Shown here in pieces: positions 24,475 through 33,735 of a stretch of DNA of 64,000 nucleotides. Source of the stretch: Geobacteraceae bacterium (GTDB taxonomy: Bacteria > Desulfobacterota > Desulfuromonadia > Geobacterales > Pseudopelobacteraceae); contig JANXYR010000082.1 in assembly GCA_025355965.1 (NCBI GenBank), positions 1 to 64,000 of the forward strand. The letters run 5' to 3'. Position numbers and translations under genes: made by a program. Below the pieces are notes generated by a model. It made no database searches. It worked only from the letters and a program-made list of their open reading frames with translations, and had not been told where the DNA came from. Numbering within the stretch: the stretch's first letter is position 1; every line of letters begins with the position of its first letter.

Positions 24475-25880
24475 CAACCGGCGATCATTACCGCCTGACG
24501 CAAGAAGCGTTCTACCTGGTCCGGCGATCCCGCTTCACTGTAAAGACGCAATACCGGCTCAGTCCCGGACGGACGAATAAGCAGCCAGTCACCATTTTCA
24601 AAGATAAATTTAAAACCGTCACTAAAATTGGTGGCCACAACCAGCTTACCATCGATCTCGGTCGGAGGGTGCCTGCGCAGTTTTTCAATCAGCTGTTCTT
24701 TGGCAGCATTTTCGATACTGCGATCAATTCGTTGATAATAGAAATGGCCTATATCATCCATCGTTTCATCAAGCAATTGCCGCAACCCCTTGCCGCTGAC
24801 CGCGACAGCCTCTAACAGCAGCAGCCCAAGCAGTATTCCATCCCGCTCCGGGATATGCCCTTTCACACCCAGCCCACCGGACTCTTCGCCACCCATCAGA
24901 ATATCGCGCTCCAGCATCAGCTCGCATATATGCTTGAAGCCGATCGGTGTTTCAAAAAGTTCCAGCCCGATTTTTTCGGCCAGCAGGTCCACCATACGTG
25001 TGGTCGAAACCGTTTTGACCACCGCTCCAGTCATCTTTTTAAATTCAATCAGGTGCCGCAGAATAACTGTAAAAATACAGTGGGATGAAAAGAAGTCTCC
25101 ATTTTCATCAACAGCACCGATCCGGTCTGCATCGCCATCCAGAGCCAGACCAACCTGGTATTTTCCACCTTTTAGCAGGGCAGATAATTCCTGCAGATTC
25201 TGGCCGATCGGTTCGGGTGGCACCCCGCCAAACGAGGGATTTTCACTATTGTGGATTTCGTCAACCCACGGCAGGAGGCGCGGAATAAATCCACTGCCGG
25301 CACCATACATCGGATCAACCACCGCTGAAATCCGGGCCTTTGCGATCAGATCAAGATCGACATAGCGACTGATTTGATGGAAATATCCTTCACAGGGATC
25401 AAAAAGCTCAATTGTTCCCCTTTTCAAGGCTTCGTCATATGGGACAGATATGACGCGACGATTATTATCCTGATTATACGCAACTATCTCTTCAAGAATT
25501 CTGGTTGTCACAGGAAGAGCGGAACCACCAAACGCTTCTTTGACCTTAAAGCCGTTATATTCTGGTGGATTATGACTGGCGGTGATCATCACACCGGCAC
25601 CGGCGCCGCTCTCTCGTACGGCCCATGAAACGGCAGGCGTCGGGGAGTAATCCTCCGTTAAACGCACGTTAATGCCGTTGCCCGCCGCAACCTCTGCCAC
25701 CCGCCGTGCAAAATCTCGAGACAGAAAACGCCGATCATAGCCGATGACCAGCCCTTTATTCCCCAAACCTTCGCGGTTCAAATAATCCATAGTGGCCTGC
25801 GCCACCATTGAAAGATTTTCAAAGGTAAAATCCCGGGCAATAACTCCCCGCCATCCATCAGTACCAAACTTTATCTGCAT
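24471..25880 (-). CDS. phosphoglucomutase/phosphomannomutase family protein
   Basis: 469 residues, alpha-D-phosphohexomutase superfamily. The phosphoserine loop ITASHNPPEYNGFK is near residue 100, the metal loop DGDADR near 247, the sugar loop GEESGG near 336 and the phosphate loop RPSGTEP near 437, all intact. It interconverts hexose 1- and 6-phosphates. Being last in the run that starts upstream with glgP, a role in feeding glucose-1-phosphate from glycogen into glycolysis is likely. GGAGGG precedes the ATG. Confidence 0.93.
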   Translation of the reverse strand: MQIKFGTDGWRGVIARDFTFENLSMVAQATMDYLNREGLGNKGLVIGYDRRFLSRDFARRVAEVAAGNGINVRLTEDYSPTPAVSWAVRESGAGAGVMITASHNPPEYNGFKVKEAFGGSALPVTTRILEEIVAYNQDNNRRVISVPYDEALKRGTIELFDPCEGYFHQISRYVDLDLIAKARISAVVDPMYGAGSGFIPRLLPWVDEIHNSENPSFGGVPPEPIGQNLQELSALLKGGKYQVGLALDGDADRIGAVDENGDFFSSHCIFTVILRHLIEFKKMTGAVVKTVSTTRMVDLLAEKIGLELFETPIGFKHICELMLERDILMGGEESGGLGVKGHIPERDGILLGLLLLEAVAVSGKGLRQLLDETMDDIGHFYYQRIDRSIENAAKEQLIEKLRRHPPTEIDGKLVVATNFSDGFKFIFENGDWLLIRPSGTEPVLRLYSEAGSPDQVERFLRQAVMIAGC

Positions 25881-25901
25881 CGTCCCTCCTTACTTTTTGA
25901 T

Positions 25902-26174
25902 TTATTTTTGCCGACTCTCCATCCACTGCAGCCATACCAGCACCTCCGCAACCGCTCGATACAGCTCGGGTGGGATGAATTGATCATTATCAACCTGCAT
26001 CAACAACCTGACCAGCTCCGGTGATTCATGGACATAAACGCCGGCTTCATGGGCACAGGCAATTATCGCTTCTGCGACAACCCCCTTTCCACTGGCAACT
26101 ACAACAGGTGCATAGTATCCCTGTTTATAGGAAAGTGCCGCCGCACGACGTTCGTCATCGTCACGCTGCTTCAT
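25902..26174 (-). CDS. FlhB C-terminal domain-like protein
   Basis: 90 residues homologous only to the cytoplasmic end of FlhB/YscU: AAALSYKQGYYAPVVVASGK, VVAEAIIACAHEAGVYVHES, then LVRLLMQVDNDQFIPPELYR and AVAEVLVWLQ. There are no membrane segments and no NPTH autocleavage motif, so it cannot be an export channel part by itself. Stand-alone FlhB-C paralogues (sometimes called FhlB or FlhX) are known to substitute for FlhB-C in some bacteria. It overlaps the FliK-like gene upstream by 14 nt. Confidence 0.88.
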   Translation of the reverse strand: MKQRDDDERRAAALSYKQGYYAPVVVASGKGVVAEAIIACAHEAGVYVHESPELVRLLMQVDNDQFIPPELYRAVAEVLVWLQWMESRQK

Positions 26175-28389
26175 GGCTTATACTCATCTCTGACGGGTCG
26201 AGTCCTGCGCCCTCCATCTGTTCAGTCAGCCGTGCTCTGCCCGCTTCAAGGATCGGAACAGTAGTACTGGTTTCAGCACTGATTTTAACCGCAACTCGCT
26301 TACCATCAAGATTGAGCATAGCTGTAATCGCCCCCAATCTCGGCAAGTTGATTGTTACGCTGGTCTCCCAGCTCCGCTCGCGACCGCCAGACAGGTTACG
26401 CCCCGCATCACGCTCGGCAACTGTCCACTCCAGCCGCTGACCAGGGAAGAGATCACCTCTAAATAACAACTGACCGTTCTGCAATGCAGAGAGCTGTTCA
26501 CTGATGATCGGCAGAGAGCGCTGATCAGCTATTCCTTCATGCGCCATGCTGGTACCCGCTTTTTTAAAGAGCGCCTCCATTATTTCAGTCGAGCCGGTCC
26601 TGACCCCGGCCCGTGCAAGTTCCTCGGCAGGGATACCCGACTGCTCTACACTCTGCGACAGGCGAGGTGACAAGCGTCCCTGGGGCTCTTTGAGGATTTC
26701 TTCCAACAAATAATCTCCACCAAACCAGCTGGCAATATGAGACTCATAAAACAGGCCGCTTTCACGAAGACCCTGCTGCAACACCCGACTGAGCAGAGAT
26801 GCATCAGCTGTCGGCCCGGTTAGAAGTGTCCGGAGAATACCAAGTGTTGCCTGAGGCGGCAGCTGACCTGATGCTTCGCCCAATAAACCGCTCAACCAGC
26901 GACCGGTGTCACTGACCTGCGAATCTCCCGGTCGGCCGAAGCGTGCCATCAGAAAGGTCTGACGCGGTTCTTCGGTTATGAAAAACAGGTTAATAAAGTC
27001 ACCACGAGAAATCCCCTTCGGCAACATGAATTCGAGGTTCTGGCCAGCAACCATGACCATGAAGCGTCCACCCCCCAAAGCTGCCAGAATCTCGCCTTTA
27101 AGCTGCTGTCCCGGCGCAAAACCGGTCGGCATTGCCTGCTGATTGAGAGCCTCAAGTAGTGCAAGACGATTGCCCTTGATCACGGCTTGAAGTAGTTTGG
27201 CCATGTCATCGCTCAACACGATGCCGTTGCCTGCGGCCTCGGGAGCCTGGCGGGCTGACATAAGCGAAGCTTGCAACGCAGCAAATTGTTCCGAAGAGTT
27301 CTGTCCGCCCCTGACCGTCTGGTAGGTGATCGCCTCATCCAGAATGGCCGTAAAAGCAGGTGAATCTGGCGGAAGACTTTTTAATACGGTATTCAATCGA
27401 TCCAACACGTACATCTGCTGACTGGACACACCACCCTCACTATGCTCCAGCACACTAAGCCAGCGGCCTGCTTCGCTCAGAACACCTGACGTGCTATCGG
27501 GCATAATGCGTGGAAGAGCAAAGGTCGGCTTCGGCTGTGACGATATGTATGTCAGCCGAAGGATATCACCATTTTGGACTGTCCGAGGCAGAACCATCTC
27601 TACTGGCGTGCCGGCGACCTGAAGAAATACCCTGCCACCCGGCAAAGTGCCGACCACAACAGCTTCAACCTCTTCGCCAGGCAGGAACGGCAGAGGTGCC
27701 ACCGGCTGATTGGCGGCCTCGACCAGAATAAAACGTGAATTTTGAGCTATAGTTCGCAGGATCTGGGCGGCGTTGGTTTCAAAAGTAGCCAGCCTGACCT
27801 GCTCCGGAGTCAACCTTGGCATATTGTGCTGAAACTGCGTACCACTCTGATCCCCCGCATCATGCATGGAATCGCCAGGTGTCCGGGGTGCGGCCTTTAC
27901 TCCCTCTCGCAGAATCCCGTATGTCAAGGCCTCGTCCATCAGATTAGCCAACACACCGGTTTCGCCGGAGGAACGTCGCAACATATCGCCGATACTATTG
28001 AGCGACGAGCGAAATTTGGGATCAACTATCTGCTCGTTTGAAACCAGAAGGCTCAGCAGGCGGGAGGCGTCGGAAAGGCTTACCGGAGGAGCGATACCGG
28101 CTTGGCGGGCGATGGCAAACGTCGAACGCGGATCTGCGGAGACAAAAGTCATCTCCAGGGTCTGCCCGGTGCGAACAGCCATTGGCAGATCAAGGTTAAA
28201 CCGTTCGTTACCGACCCGGACCTGAACACGATTATTGGACATTGTAGACAGGACTTCTGCGCTGACCCGTTGACCGGGAGCCAGCAGACTCACACTGCCC
28301 ACACCCTCATCAGCAGTGACAAAAGAGATGTTGGAAGCGCGAGAAAGCAAATCAAAAACCTGCTGCTGGATGTCCGCTGTTATAGCCAT
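26161..28389 (-). CDS. FliK-like hook-length control family protein, 742 aa
   Basis: The last 110 residues (LFRGDLFPGQRLEWTVAERD, then SWETSVTINLPRLGAITAML and MEGAGLDPSEM) correspond to the Flg_hook C-terminal domain of FliK. The region before holds three similar modules, each with a LxPGQxVxAEVL-type beta motif and a VNLDLPMAVRTGQTLEM-like strand pair (around residues 30-80, 235-300 and 420-490), implying internal triplication. It is a second FliK-type protein in the window, paired with a FlhB-C protein as FliK pairs with FlhB. The ATG lies 1 nt past the glgP stop. Confidence 0.75.
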   Translation of the reverse strand: MAITADIQQQVFDLLSRASNISFVTADEGVGSVSLLAPGQRVSAEVLSTMSNNRVQVRVGNERFNLDLPMAVRTGQTLEMTFVSADPRSTFAIARQAGIAPPVSLSDASRLLSLLVSNEQIVDPKFRSSLNSIGDMLRRSSGETGVLANLMDEALTYGILREGVKAAPRTPGDSMHDAGDQSGTQFQHNMPRLTPEQVRLATFETNAAQILRTIAQNSRFILVEAANQPVAPLPFLPGEEVEAVVVGTLPGGRVFLQVAGTPVEMVLPRTVQNGDILRLTYISSQPKPTFALPRIMPDSTSGVLSEAGRWLSVLEHSEGGVSSQQMYVLDRLNTVLKSLPPDSPAFTAILDEAITYQTVRGGQNSSEQFAALQASLMSARQAPEAAGNGIVLSDDMAKLLQAVIKGNRLALLEALNQQAMPTGFAPGQQLKGEILAALGGGRFMVMVAGQNLEFMLPKGISRGDFINLFFITEEPRQTFLMARFGRPGDSQVSDTGRWLSGLLGEASGQLPPQATLGILRTLLTGPTADASLLSRVLQQGLRESGLFYESHIASWFGGDYLLEEILKEPQGRLSPRLSQSVEQSGIPAEELARAGVRTGSTEIMEALFKKAGTSMAHEGIADQRSLPIISEQLSALQNGQLLFRGDLFPGQRLEWTVAERDAGRNLSGGRERSWETSVTINLPRLGAITAMLNLDGKRVAVKISAETSTTVPILEAGRARLTEQMEGAGLDPSEMSISHEAA

Positions 28390-28390
28390 A

Positions 28391-30955
28391 CTATCCCCAG
28401 ATTAAATAACCGGGCTCATAAATGTTACCGAGAATCGGGTGGTGCGGAATAATCCGCAACATAAAACCATGCCGACCGCAGAAACGACATTCAAAGAGTC
28501 CACTGAATTGATAAACGCCCCCGCCGAAATCGTTCTTCATATCCATGGCTACGGTTTCTCCACCTTGAATATTGCCGGTAGAATCCAGTACCCCGAAATA
28601 CCCCTCAATCGATACGTGGGCAATAGGAATATTCCCAAGCGCTATCCGGGCGGAAATAGGAACCAGACTGCCGACCGCAACAGCATCTGCCGCCTGTGCC
28701 TCGGCCTGCTCGATACGTACCTGCGGCCAGGCTTTGAAAATGCCCTCTTTCCAGCGCGCCAGATCAAGCGCCAGTGCCAAACCATCATCAACTAAACGTT
28801 TCCACTGAGTATACGATGGGATGTAGGCATGCCCCGCATACTCCTGCACCATGCGATCGGTTGAAAAAACCGGACAAAGGCTCTGCATGGAGGCTTTCAT
28901 GGTGGCAATCCATGAGCGCGGAACGCCGTCACTCCCCTGTTCATAGAAATGCGGAATTACCTCTTTTTCCAGAAGATCGTACAGCGCACGCCCTTCGACC
29001 TGGTTCTGATATTCCAGGTCATCGTAAACTTCACCCTTACCGATCGCCCAACCGTTGTTCCCCTGATATCCTTCACACCACCAGCCGTCCAGAACGCTTA
29101 GATTGAGGCCGCCGTTGAAAGCAACCTTCATACCGCTGGTACCGCTCGCTTCCATCGGCCGGAGGGGTGTATTGAGCCAGACATCAACTCCCTGTACCAG
29201 ATGACGGGCAACCTCCATATCGTAATCCTCGATAAAGACAATACGGTGGCGGAATCGTTCCTGATGAGCGGCCTGAACAATCTGGCGAATCAGTTCTTTA
29301 CCCTCCTGATCCTGTGGGTGCGCTTTGCCGGCAAAGACAAACTGCACCGGCATTGTCGGATTATTGACTATACGTGCCAGACGATCAAGATCACGCAACA
29401 ACAGGGTACCACGCTTATAAGTAGCAAAACGACGAGCAAAGCCGATTGTCAGCACCTCCGGATCGAAAACCTCCTCAGCCGTAGCAATTTCCTTGGTCGT
29501 TGCGCCAACCTTGATCAGCTGCTCTTTTAGCCGCTTGCGGGCAAAGTCAACCAGCTTCTCACGGCAGCTTTGGCGGGCCCGCCATAGTTCTGCATCCGGG
29601 ATTTTGGTGATCCGGCGCCAGACGGCATGGTCGGTCGGATCCTCCAGCCAGCGGGTTCCCAGATAACGTATCAACAGACTGGCCATATGGTTCGACATCC
29701 AGGTGCGGCTATGAACGCCATTGGTGACCGAAGCCAACGGCAGTTGCTCAACCGGCAATTCAGGCCAGAGGTTCTTCCACATATTGCGCGAAACCTCGCC
29801 ATGTAGCTGGCTGACACCATTGGCATGCCCGGCCAGCTTGAGTGCCAGCACCGCCATGCAAAAAGATTCCTGCCGGTTTTTCGGGTTCTGGCGTCCCAGG
29901 CCGACGAACTCATCATGGCTGATCCCAAGCGACGTGAAATAGCTGGGGAAATATTTATCCAATAGCTCCGGTGCAAAGTGGTCGATGCCAGCCTCAACCG
30001 GGGTATGTGTCGTAAAAATATTGCCGGCTTTGACGATCTCGCGGGCCTCATTGAAGCGGATACCACGTTTCTCCATCAACAGGCGAATACGTTCCAGCGC
30101 CAGAAAAGCGGCATGCCCCTCGTTCATATGGCAGACGTTAGGGATAATGCCCAAAGTTCGCAGAGCCCTGATACCACCGATACCGAGCAGTATTTCCTGG
30201 ATCATGCGCATCTCTTTATCGCCAAAATAGAGCTGGGCCGTGATCAAACGATCTTCCGGGCTGTTCTCCTCCAGGTTGGTATCAAGCAGATAGAGCGGTA
30301 CACGCCCGACCTGAACCCGCCAGATGTGGACCTTGAACTTGCGCGGACCAAACTCCAGCGCAAAGGTTAGTGGCACGCCGTTTTCGTCACGCTCAAGGGT
30401 CAACGGCAAATTATAAAAGTCATTCTCCGGGTAATATTCCTGCTGCCACCCCTCGTTATTAAGGTACTGGCGGAAATACCCCTGTCTGTAAAGCAGGCCG
30501 ACCCCGACCAGGGGCAACCCCAGGTCTGAAGCCGATTTGAGATGATCGCCGGCTAAAATACCGAGGCCGCCGGAATAGATAGGTAGTGACTCATGCAGAC
30601 CAAACTCCATCGAGAAATAAGCAATCTTCATGGCTGAAGCGCCATCACACGTTTTTTGAAACCAGGTTTTTGCCTCGAGATAACCACTCAGCTTTTCATC
30701 CACCAGCTTGAGATGCGCCATGAAACCTTCGTCACTTTTGAGCGCTTCCAGCGTCGTCTGCTGCAGAATTCCAAGCATTTCCACCGGGTTGTGGCGAGTA
30801 GATTTCCAGAGATCCGGGTCCAGCCGCCGAAAAAGATTGGTAGCATCCGGCTCCCAACACCACCAGAGGTTGTACGCAACCCGTTGCAGCGCGGCCAATT
30901 CGTCAGTCAGGGATGGAACGACAGTGAATTTGTGCAGCATTTTGGTGAAGTCCAT
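28391..30955 (-). CDS. glgP: alpha-glucan (glycogen) phosphorylase
   Basis: 854 residues of the TIGR02094-type short phosphorylases. There is an N-terminal DUF3417-like domain (LQRVAYNLWWCWEPDA, RLDPDLWKSTRHNP), the GH/GT35 core with FSMEFGLHESLPIYSGGLG, and the PLP-binding region EASGTSGMKVAFNGGLNLSV preceding DGWW. The enzyme phosphorolyses storage glucan to glucose-1-phosphate. GGAGGATTCCC precedes the ATG. It follows gspF by 10 nt and precedes the FliK-like gene by 1 nt, so these three functions are apparently co-transcribed. Confidence 0.96.
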   Translation of the reverse strand: MDFTKMLHKFTVVPSLTDELAALQRVAYNLWWCWEPDATNLFRRLDPDLWKSTRHNPVEMLGILQQTTLEALKSDEGFMAHLKLVDEKLSGYLEAKTWFQKTCDGASAMKIAYFSMEFGLHESLPIYSGGLGILAGDHLKSASDLGLPLVGVGLLYRQGYFRQYLNNEGWQQEYYPENDFYNLPLTLERDENGVPLTFALEFGPRKFKVHIWRVQVGRVPLYLLDTNLEENSPEDRLITAQLYFGDKEMRMIQEILLGIGGIRALRTLGIIPNVCHMNEGHAAFLALERIRLLMEKRGIRFNEAREIVKAGNIFTTHTPVEAGIDHFAPELLDKYFPSYFTSLGISHDEFVGLGRQNPKNRQESFCMAVLALKLAGHANGVSQLHGEVSRNMWKNLWPELPVEQLPLASVTNGVHSRTWMSNHMASLLIRYLGTRWLEDPTDHAVWRRITKIPDAELWRARQSCREKLVDFARKRLKEQLIKVGATTKEIATAEEVFDPEVLTIGFARRFATYKRGTLLLRDLDRLARIVNNPTMPVQFVFAGKAHPQDQEGKELIRQIVQAAHQERFRHRIVFIEDYDMEVARHLVQGVDVWLNTPLRPMEASGTSGMKVAFNGGLNLSVLDGWWCEGYQGNNGWAIGKGEVYDDLEYQNQVEGRALYDLLEKEVIPHFYEQGSDGVPRSWIATMKASMQSLCPVFSTDRMVQEYAGHAYIPSYTQWKRLVDDGLALALDLARWKEGIFKAWPQVRIEQAEAQAADAVAVGSLVPISARIALGNIPIAHVSIEGYFGVLDSTGNIQGGETVAMDMKNDFGGGVYQFSGLFECRFCGRHGFMLRIIPHHPILGNIYEPGYLIWG

Positions 30956-30965
30956 GGGAATCCTC

Positions 30966-32177
30966 CTACTTGATCAACTGATTCAATTCGAAAATCGGCA
31001 GCAATACCGCCAACACCACGATGCCGACCGCTACGCCCATTGCCAGAACCAGCAGCGGCTCCATCAGCCCCATCAACTTTGTTAAACGGGAGCTGAACTC
31101 CCGTTCATAGGCGACACCGGCCTTTACCAGCATACCTTCCAGGTTGCCACTTTTCTCTCCAACCCCTACCAAGTGTACCAGAAGAGGTGGAAAAAGCTGG
31201 CTCTTCTTCAAGCTTCCTGACAGGCTCCCCCCCTGAGCAACATCCTCCATGACGCCATGGAGATAAGAGCGGTAGACCCGGTTGACAACGACTTCACCGG
31301 TGATTTCCAAAGCCTTCATAATCGGCACCCCGCTGGAAAGGAGCAGCCCCAGAACACGGGCAAAGCGGGAGAGAATAAGGCGTTGCAACATCCCACCGGC
31401 CATAGGAATTCGGAGCAACAGACTATCGCGCTTCAGGCGCAGGTCGTCGCGCTTAATGGCTTTGCGATAAAGTGGAACCGAGGCGATAATCAGGGCTGTG
31501 GGGATCCACCAGTACCCTTGCAGGAAATGACTGACTTTTATCAGGATGATCGTGATCAGCGGGAGGGAGGCTTTGCTGTCTTCGAAAATTGTCACAATGC
31601 GGGGAATGACGACCGTCAGCAGGAAGAGCATCACTCCTCCCCCAACGAATACCATCAGGATCGGGTAGGCCAGGGCGGATGTTACCTTGCTCCGCACCTG
31701 TTCCTGCTCCTCCAGAAAATCTGCCAACCGCTCTAGCACGGCATCAAGAGCGCCACCAGCTTCACCAGCCGCCACCATGCTGACATAGCTTTCGCCAAAG
31801 ATATCCGGTTCGGCCGACAGCGCCCGAGACAGGGACGCCCCTTCGGCAATGCGCTCTTTTACCCGCACCAGGGCCTGACGGAGAGGGCCGTTTTCCTCCT
31901 GCTCGCAGAGCGAACCCATCGCTTCGAAGAGCGGTATGGATGATGCGACAAGAGTGGCAAGGCGACGGGTAAAGAGTGAAAGTTCATCGGCCGGGACACC
32001 ACGGCGGAAGGAAAATGAACCGGAACGATCCTGGGCTCCACCCTCTTCCACCACTTCGCGCGGCAGAAGCCCCTTCGCTTTAAGCTGTTGCATCGCCTGC
32101 CGTTCAGAATCGGCCTCGACAGTGCCGGAAACTGAAGAGCCGGTTGTGCTGTAGGCTTTATAGCGGAACGTCGGCAT
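30966..32177 (-). CDS. gspF: type II secretion inner-membrane protein GspF
   Basis: The start is ATG 32177 (MPTFRYKAYSTTG), inside the gspE stop region, with AGGA upstream; the frame extending to 32252 is not conserved. 403 residues. Two repeated T2SSF domains are seen (LFTRRLATLVASSIPLFEAM and RFARVLGLLLSSGVPIMKAL), with membrane helices near 170, 220 and 380. GspF is the platform protein around which GspE works. A type IV pilus PilC-like protein is the alternative, but the gspCDE neighbours decide it. Confidence 0.93.
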   Translation of the reverse strand: MPTFRYKAYSTTGSSVSGTVEADSERQAMQQLKAKGLLPREVVEEGGAQDRSGSFSFRRGVPADELSLFTRRLATLVASSIPLFEAMGSLCEQEENGPLRQALVRVKERIAEGASLSRALSAEPDIFGESYVSMVAAGEAGGALDAVLERLADFLEEQEQVRSKVTSALAYPILMVFVGGGVMLFLLTVVIPRIVTIFEDSKASLPLITIILIKVSHFLQGYWWIPTALIIASVPLYRKAIKRDDLRLKRDSLLLRIPMAGGMLQRLILSRFARVLGLLLSSGVPIMKALEITGEVVVNRVYRSYLHGVMEDVAQGGSLSGSLKKSQLFPPLLVHLVGVGEKSGNLEGMLVKAGVAYEREFSSRLTKLMGLMEPLLVLAMGVAVGIVVLAVLLPIFELNQLIK

Positions 32178-33735
32178 AATCGTCCTGAGTAACGCGCAGA
32201 ACCTCTTCGATGGTGGTGATCCCGGCGGCAGCGCGGGCAATGCCGTCATCACGCAGGGTCTTCATGCCATGCGCAACAGCATATTCCTTGATCTCTCCGG
32301 CGTGACTGCGGCGGATAATCATCGAGCAGAGCTCCTGATCAATCGGCATGATTTCATAGATGGCGGTTCGTCCCAGTGTGCCGAGGCCGAAGCAGGCATC
32401 ACAGCCACGGCCACGATACAGCCTTTCCGGGAGGGTAACACCGGCATACTGCTCTACCGGACGGTACTCTTCGCGGCAATGCGGGCAGATTACCCGCACC
32501 AGCCGCTGGGCAACAACGGCTGACAGAGAGGAAGCGATCATGAACGGCTCGATTCCCATATCCACGAGGCGGGTCACGGCAGTGGCAGCATCGTTTGTGT
32601 GCAGTGTTGAAAGCACCAGATGCCCGGTCAAGCTGGCCTGTATGGCTATTTCAGCCGTTTCGGCATCACGGATTTCACCGACCATAATTATGTCAGGGTC
32701 CTGACGCAGAATTGAACGGAGACCACCGGCGAAGGTCAGATCTATCTTCGGGTTGACCTGAATCTGGCCGATTCCCCTGATCTGGTACTCGATCGGGTCT
32801 TCAATGGTGATGATGTTTTTTTCACTGGAATTAACCTTGTTCAGCGCAGCGTAGAGCGTTGTAGATTTACCGCTGCCGGTCGGTCCGGTCACGAGGATAA
32901 TGCCGCTTGTCCGGTCCAGCATCCGCTCCAATGTACGGACACCATGTTCGCCAAGACCGATATCAGAAAGGGAGAGAATGCCTTTCTTCTTGTCCAGCAA
33001 ACGGAGCACGGCACGTTCGCCATAGTAGGTCGGAATAATCGAGACGCGGATATCTACATCGCGGCCGGCAACCCGCACACGAATACGGCCATCTTGCGGG
33101 AGGCGTTTTTCGGCGATGTTGAGACCAGCCATGATCTTTATGCGCGAAACCAGCGCGTCCTGGATAATTTTAGGGGGGGATAGTTTTTCGTAGAGGATAC
33201 CGTCGATGCGAAAGCGTACCAGAAGATCCCGCTCATACGGTTCGATATGCACATCGCTGACCCTCTCTTTGACAGCTTCCGAGAGAATCGAGTTCAGCAG
33301 GCGGATAACCGGAGCTTCATCGGACAGATCAAGCAGGTCCGTGGGGTTATTAAGCTCTGTGGCTACAGTTGAGAGGTCTTCCCCCTGCAACTCCTGCAAC
33401 ACATCAAGAGCTGTCCCTGATGCACCGGCGTAGACATGGTTAATCACATCAGCCAACAGCGTAGCTGGCACCAATACCGCTTCGATCTGCTTGCCGAACA
33501 GCAGGCGCAGTTCGTCAAGCTGCAGCATTCCGGCAGCGCTGGAAACGGCAACCTTGATAACGCCATCAACTTCGCAGAGCGGCAAAATGGAGTTGGCACG
33601 GGCAAATGTCAGGGGGAGACGATTTAAAAGAGCGGAATCGACCTGGTCAGCCTGAATTTCAAGCTGATAGCTTATCCCCAGCCTACCGGCAACGGCTATT
33701 AACTCATCAGGAATGCTCACGGTACTGGTGCTCAT
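32158..33735 (-). CDS. gspE: type II secretion ATPase GspE
   Basis: 525 residues. Walker A GPTGSGKST is at 284-292, the Asp box and Walker B ILRQDPDIIMVGEIRDAETA follow, then the His box LSTLHTNDAATAVTR. The C-terminal zinc module has CPHC and CDAC pairs, normal for GspE. The N-terminal domain (1-105) binds GspL-like partners. The start overlaps the gspD stop as ATGA. Confidence 0.96.
   Translation of the reverse strand: MSTSTVSIPDELIAVAGRLGISYQLEIQADQVDSALLNRLPLTFARANSILPLCEVDGVIKVAVSSAAGMLQLDELRLLFGKQIEAVLVPATLLADVINHVYAGASGTALDVLQELQGEDLSTVATELNNPTDLLDLSDEAPVIRLLNSILSEAVKERVSDVHIEPYERDLLVRFRIDGILYEKLSPPKIIQDALVSRIKIMAGLNIAEKRLPQDGRIRVRVAGRDVDIRVSIIPTYYGERAVLRLLDKKKGILSLSDIGLGEHGVRTLERMLDRTSGIILVTGPTGSGKSTTLYAALNKVNSSEKNIITIEDPIEYQIRGIGQIQVNPKIDLTFAGGLRSILRQDPDIIMVGEIRDAETAEIAIQASLTGHLVLSTLHTNDAATAVTRLVDMGIEPFMIASSLSAVVAQRLVRVICPHCREEYRPVEQYAGVTLPERLYRGRGCDACFGLGTLGRTAIYEIMPIDQELCSMIIRRSHAGEIKEYAVAHGMKTLRDDGIARAAAGITTIEEVLRVTQDDYADVPL

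Noticed and set aside
24790-25365. 191-codon open frame on the plus strand opposite the phosphohexomutase gene
   Set aside because: Ser/Pro/Arg-rich low-complexity product, no ribosome binding site, fully inside a well-supported gene.
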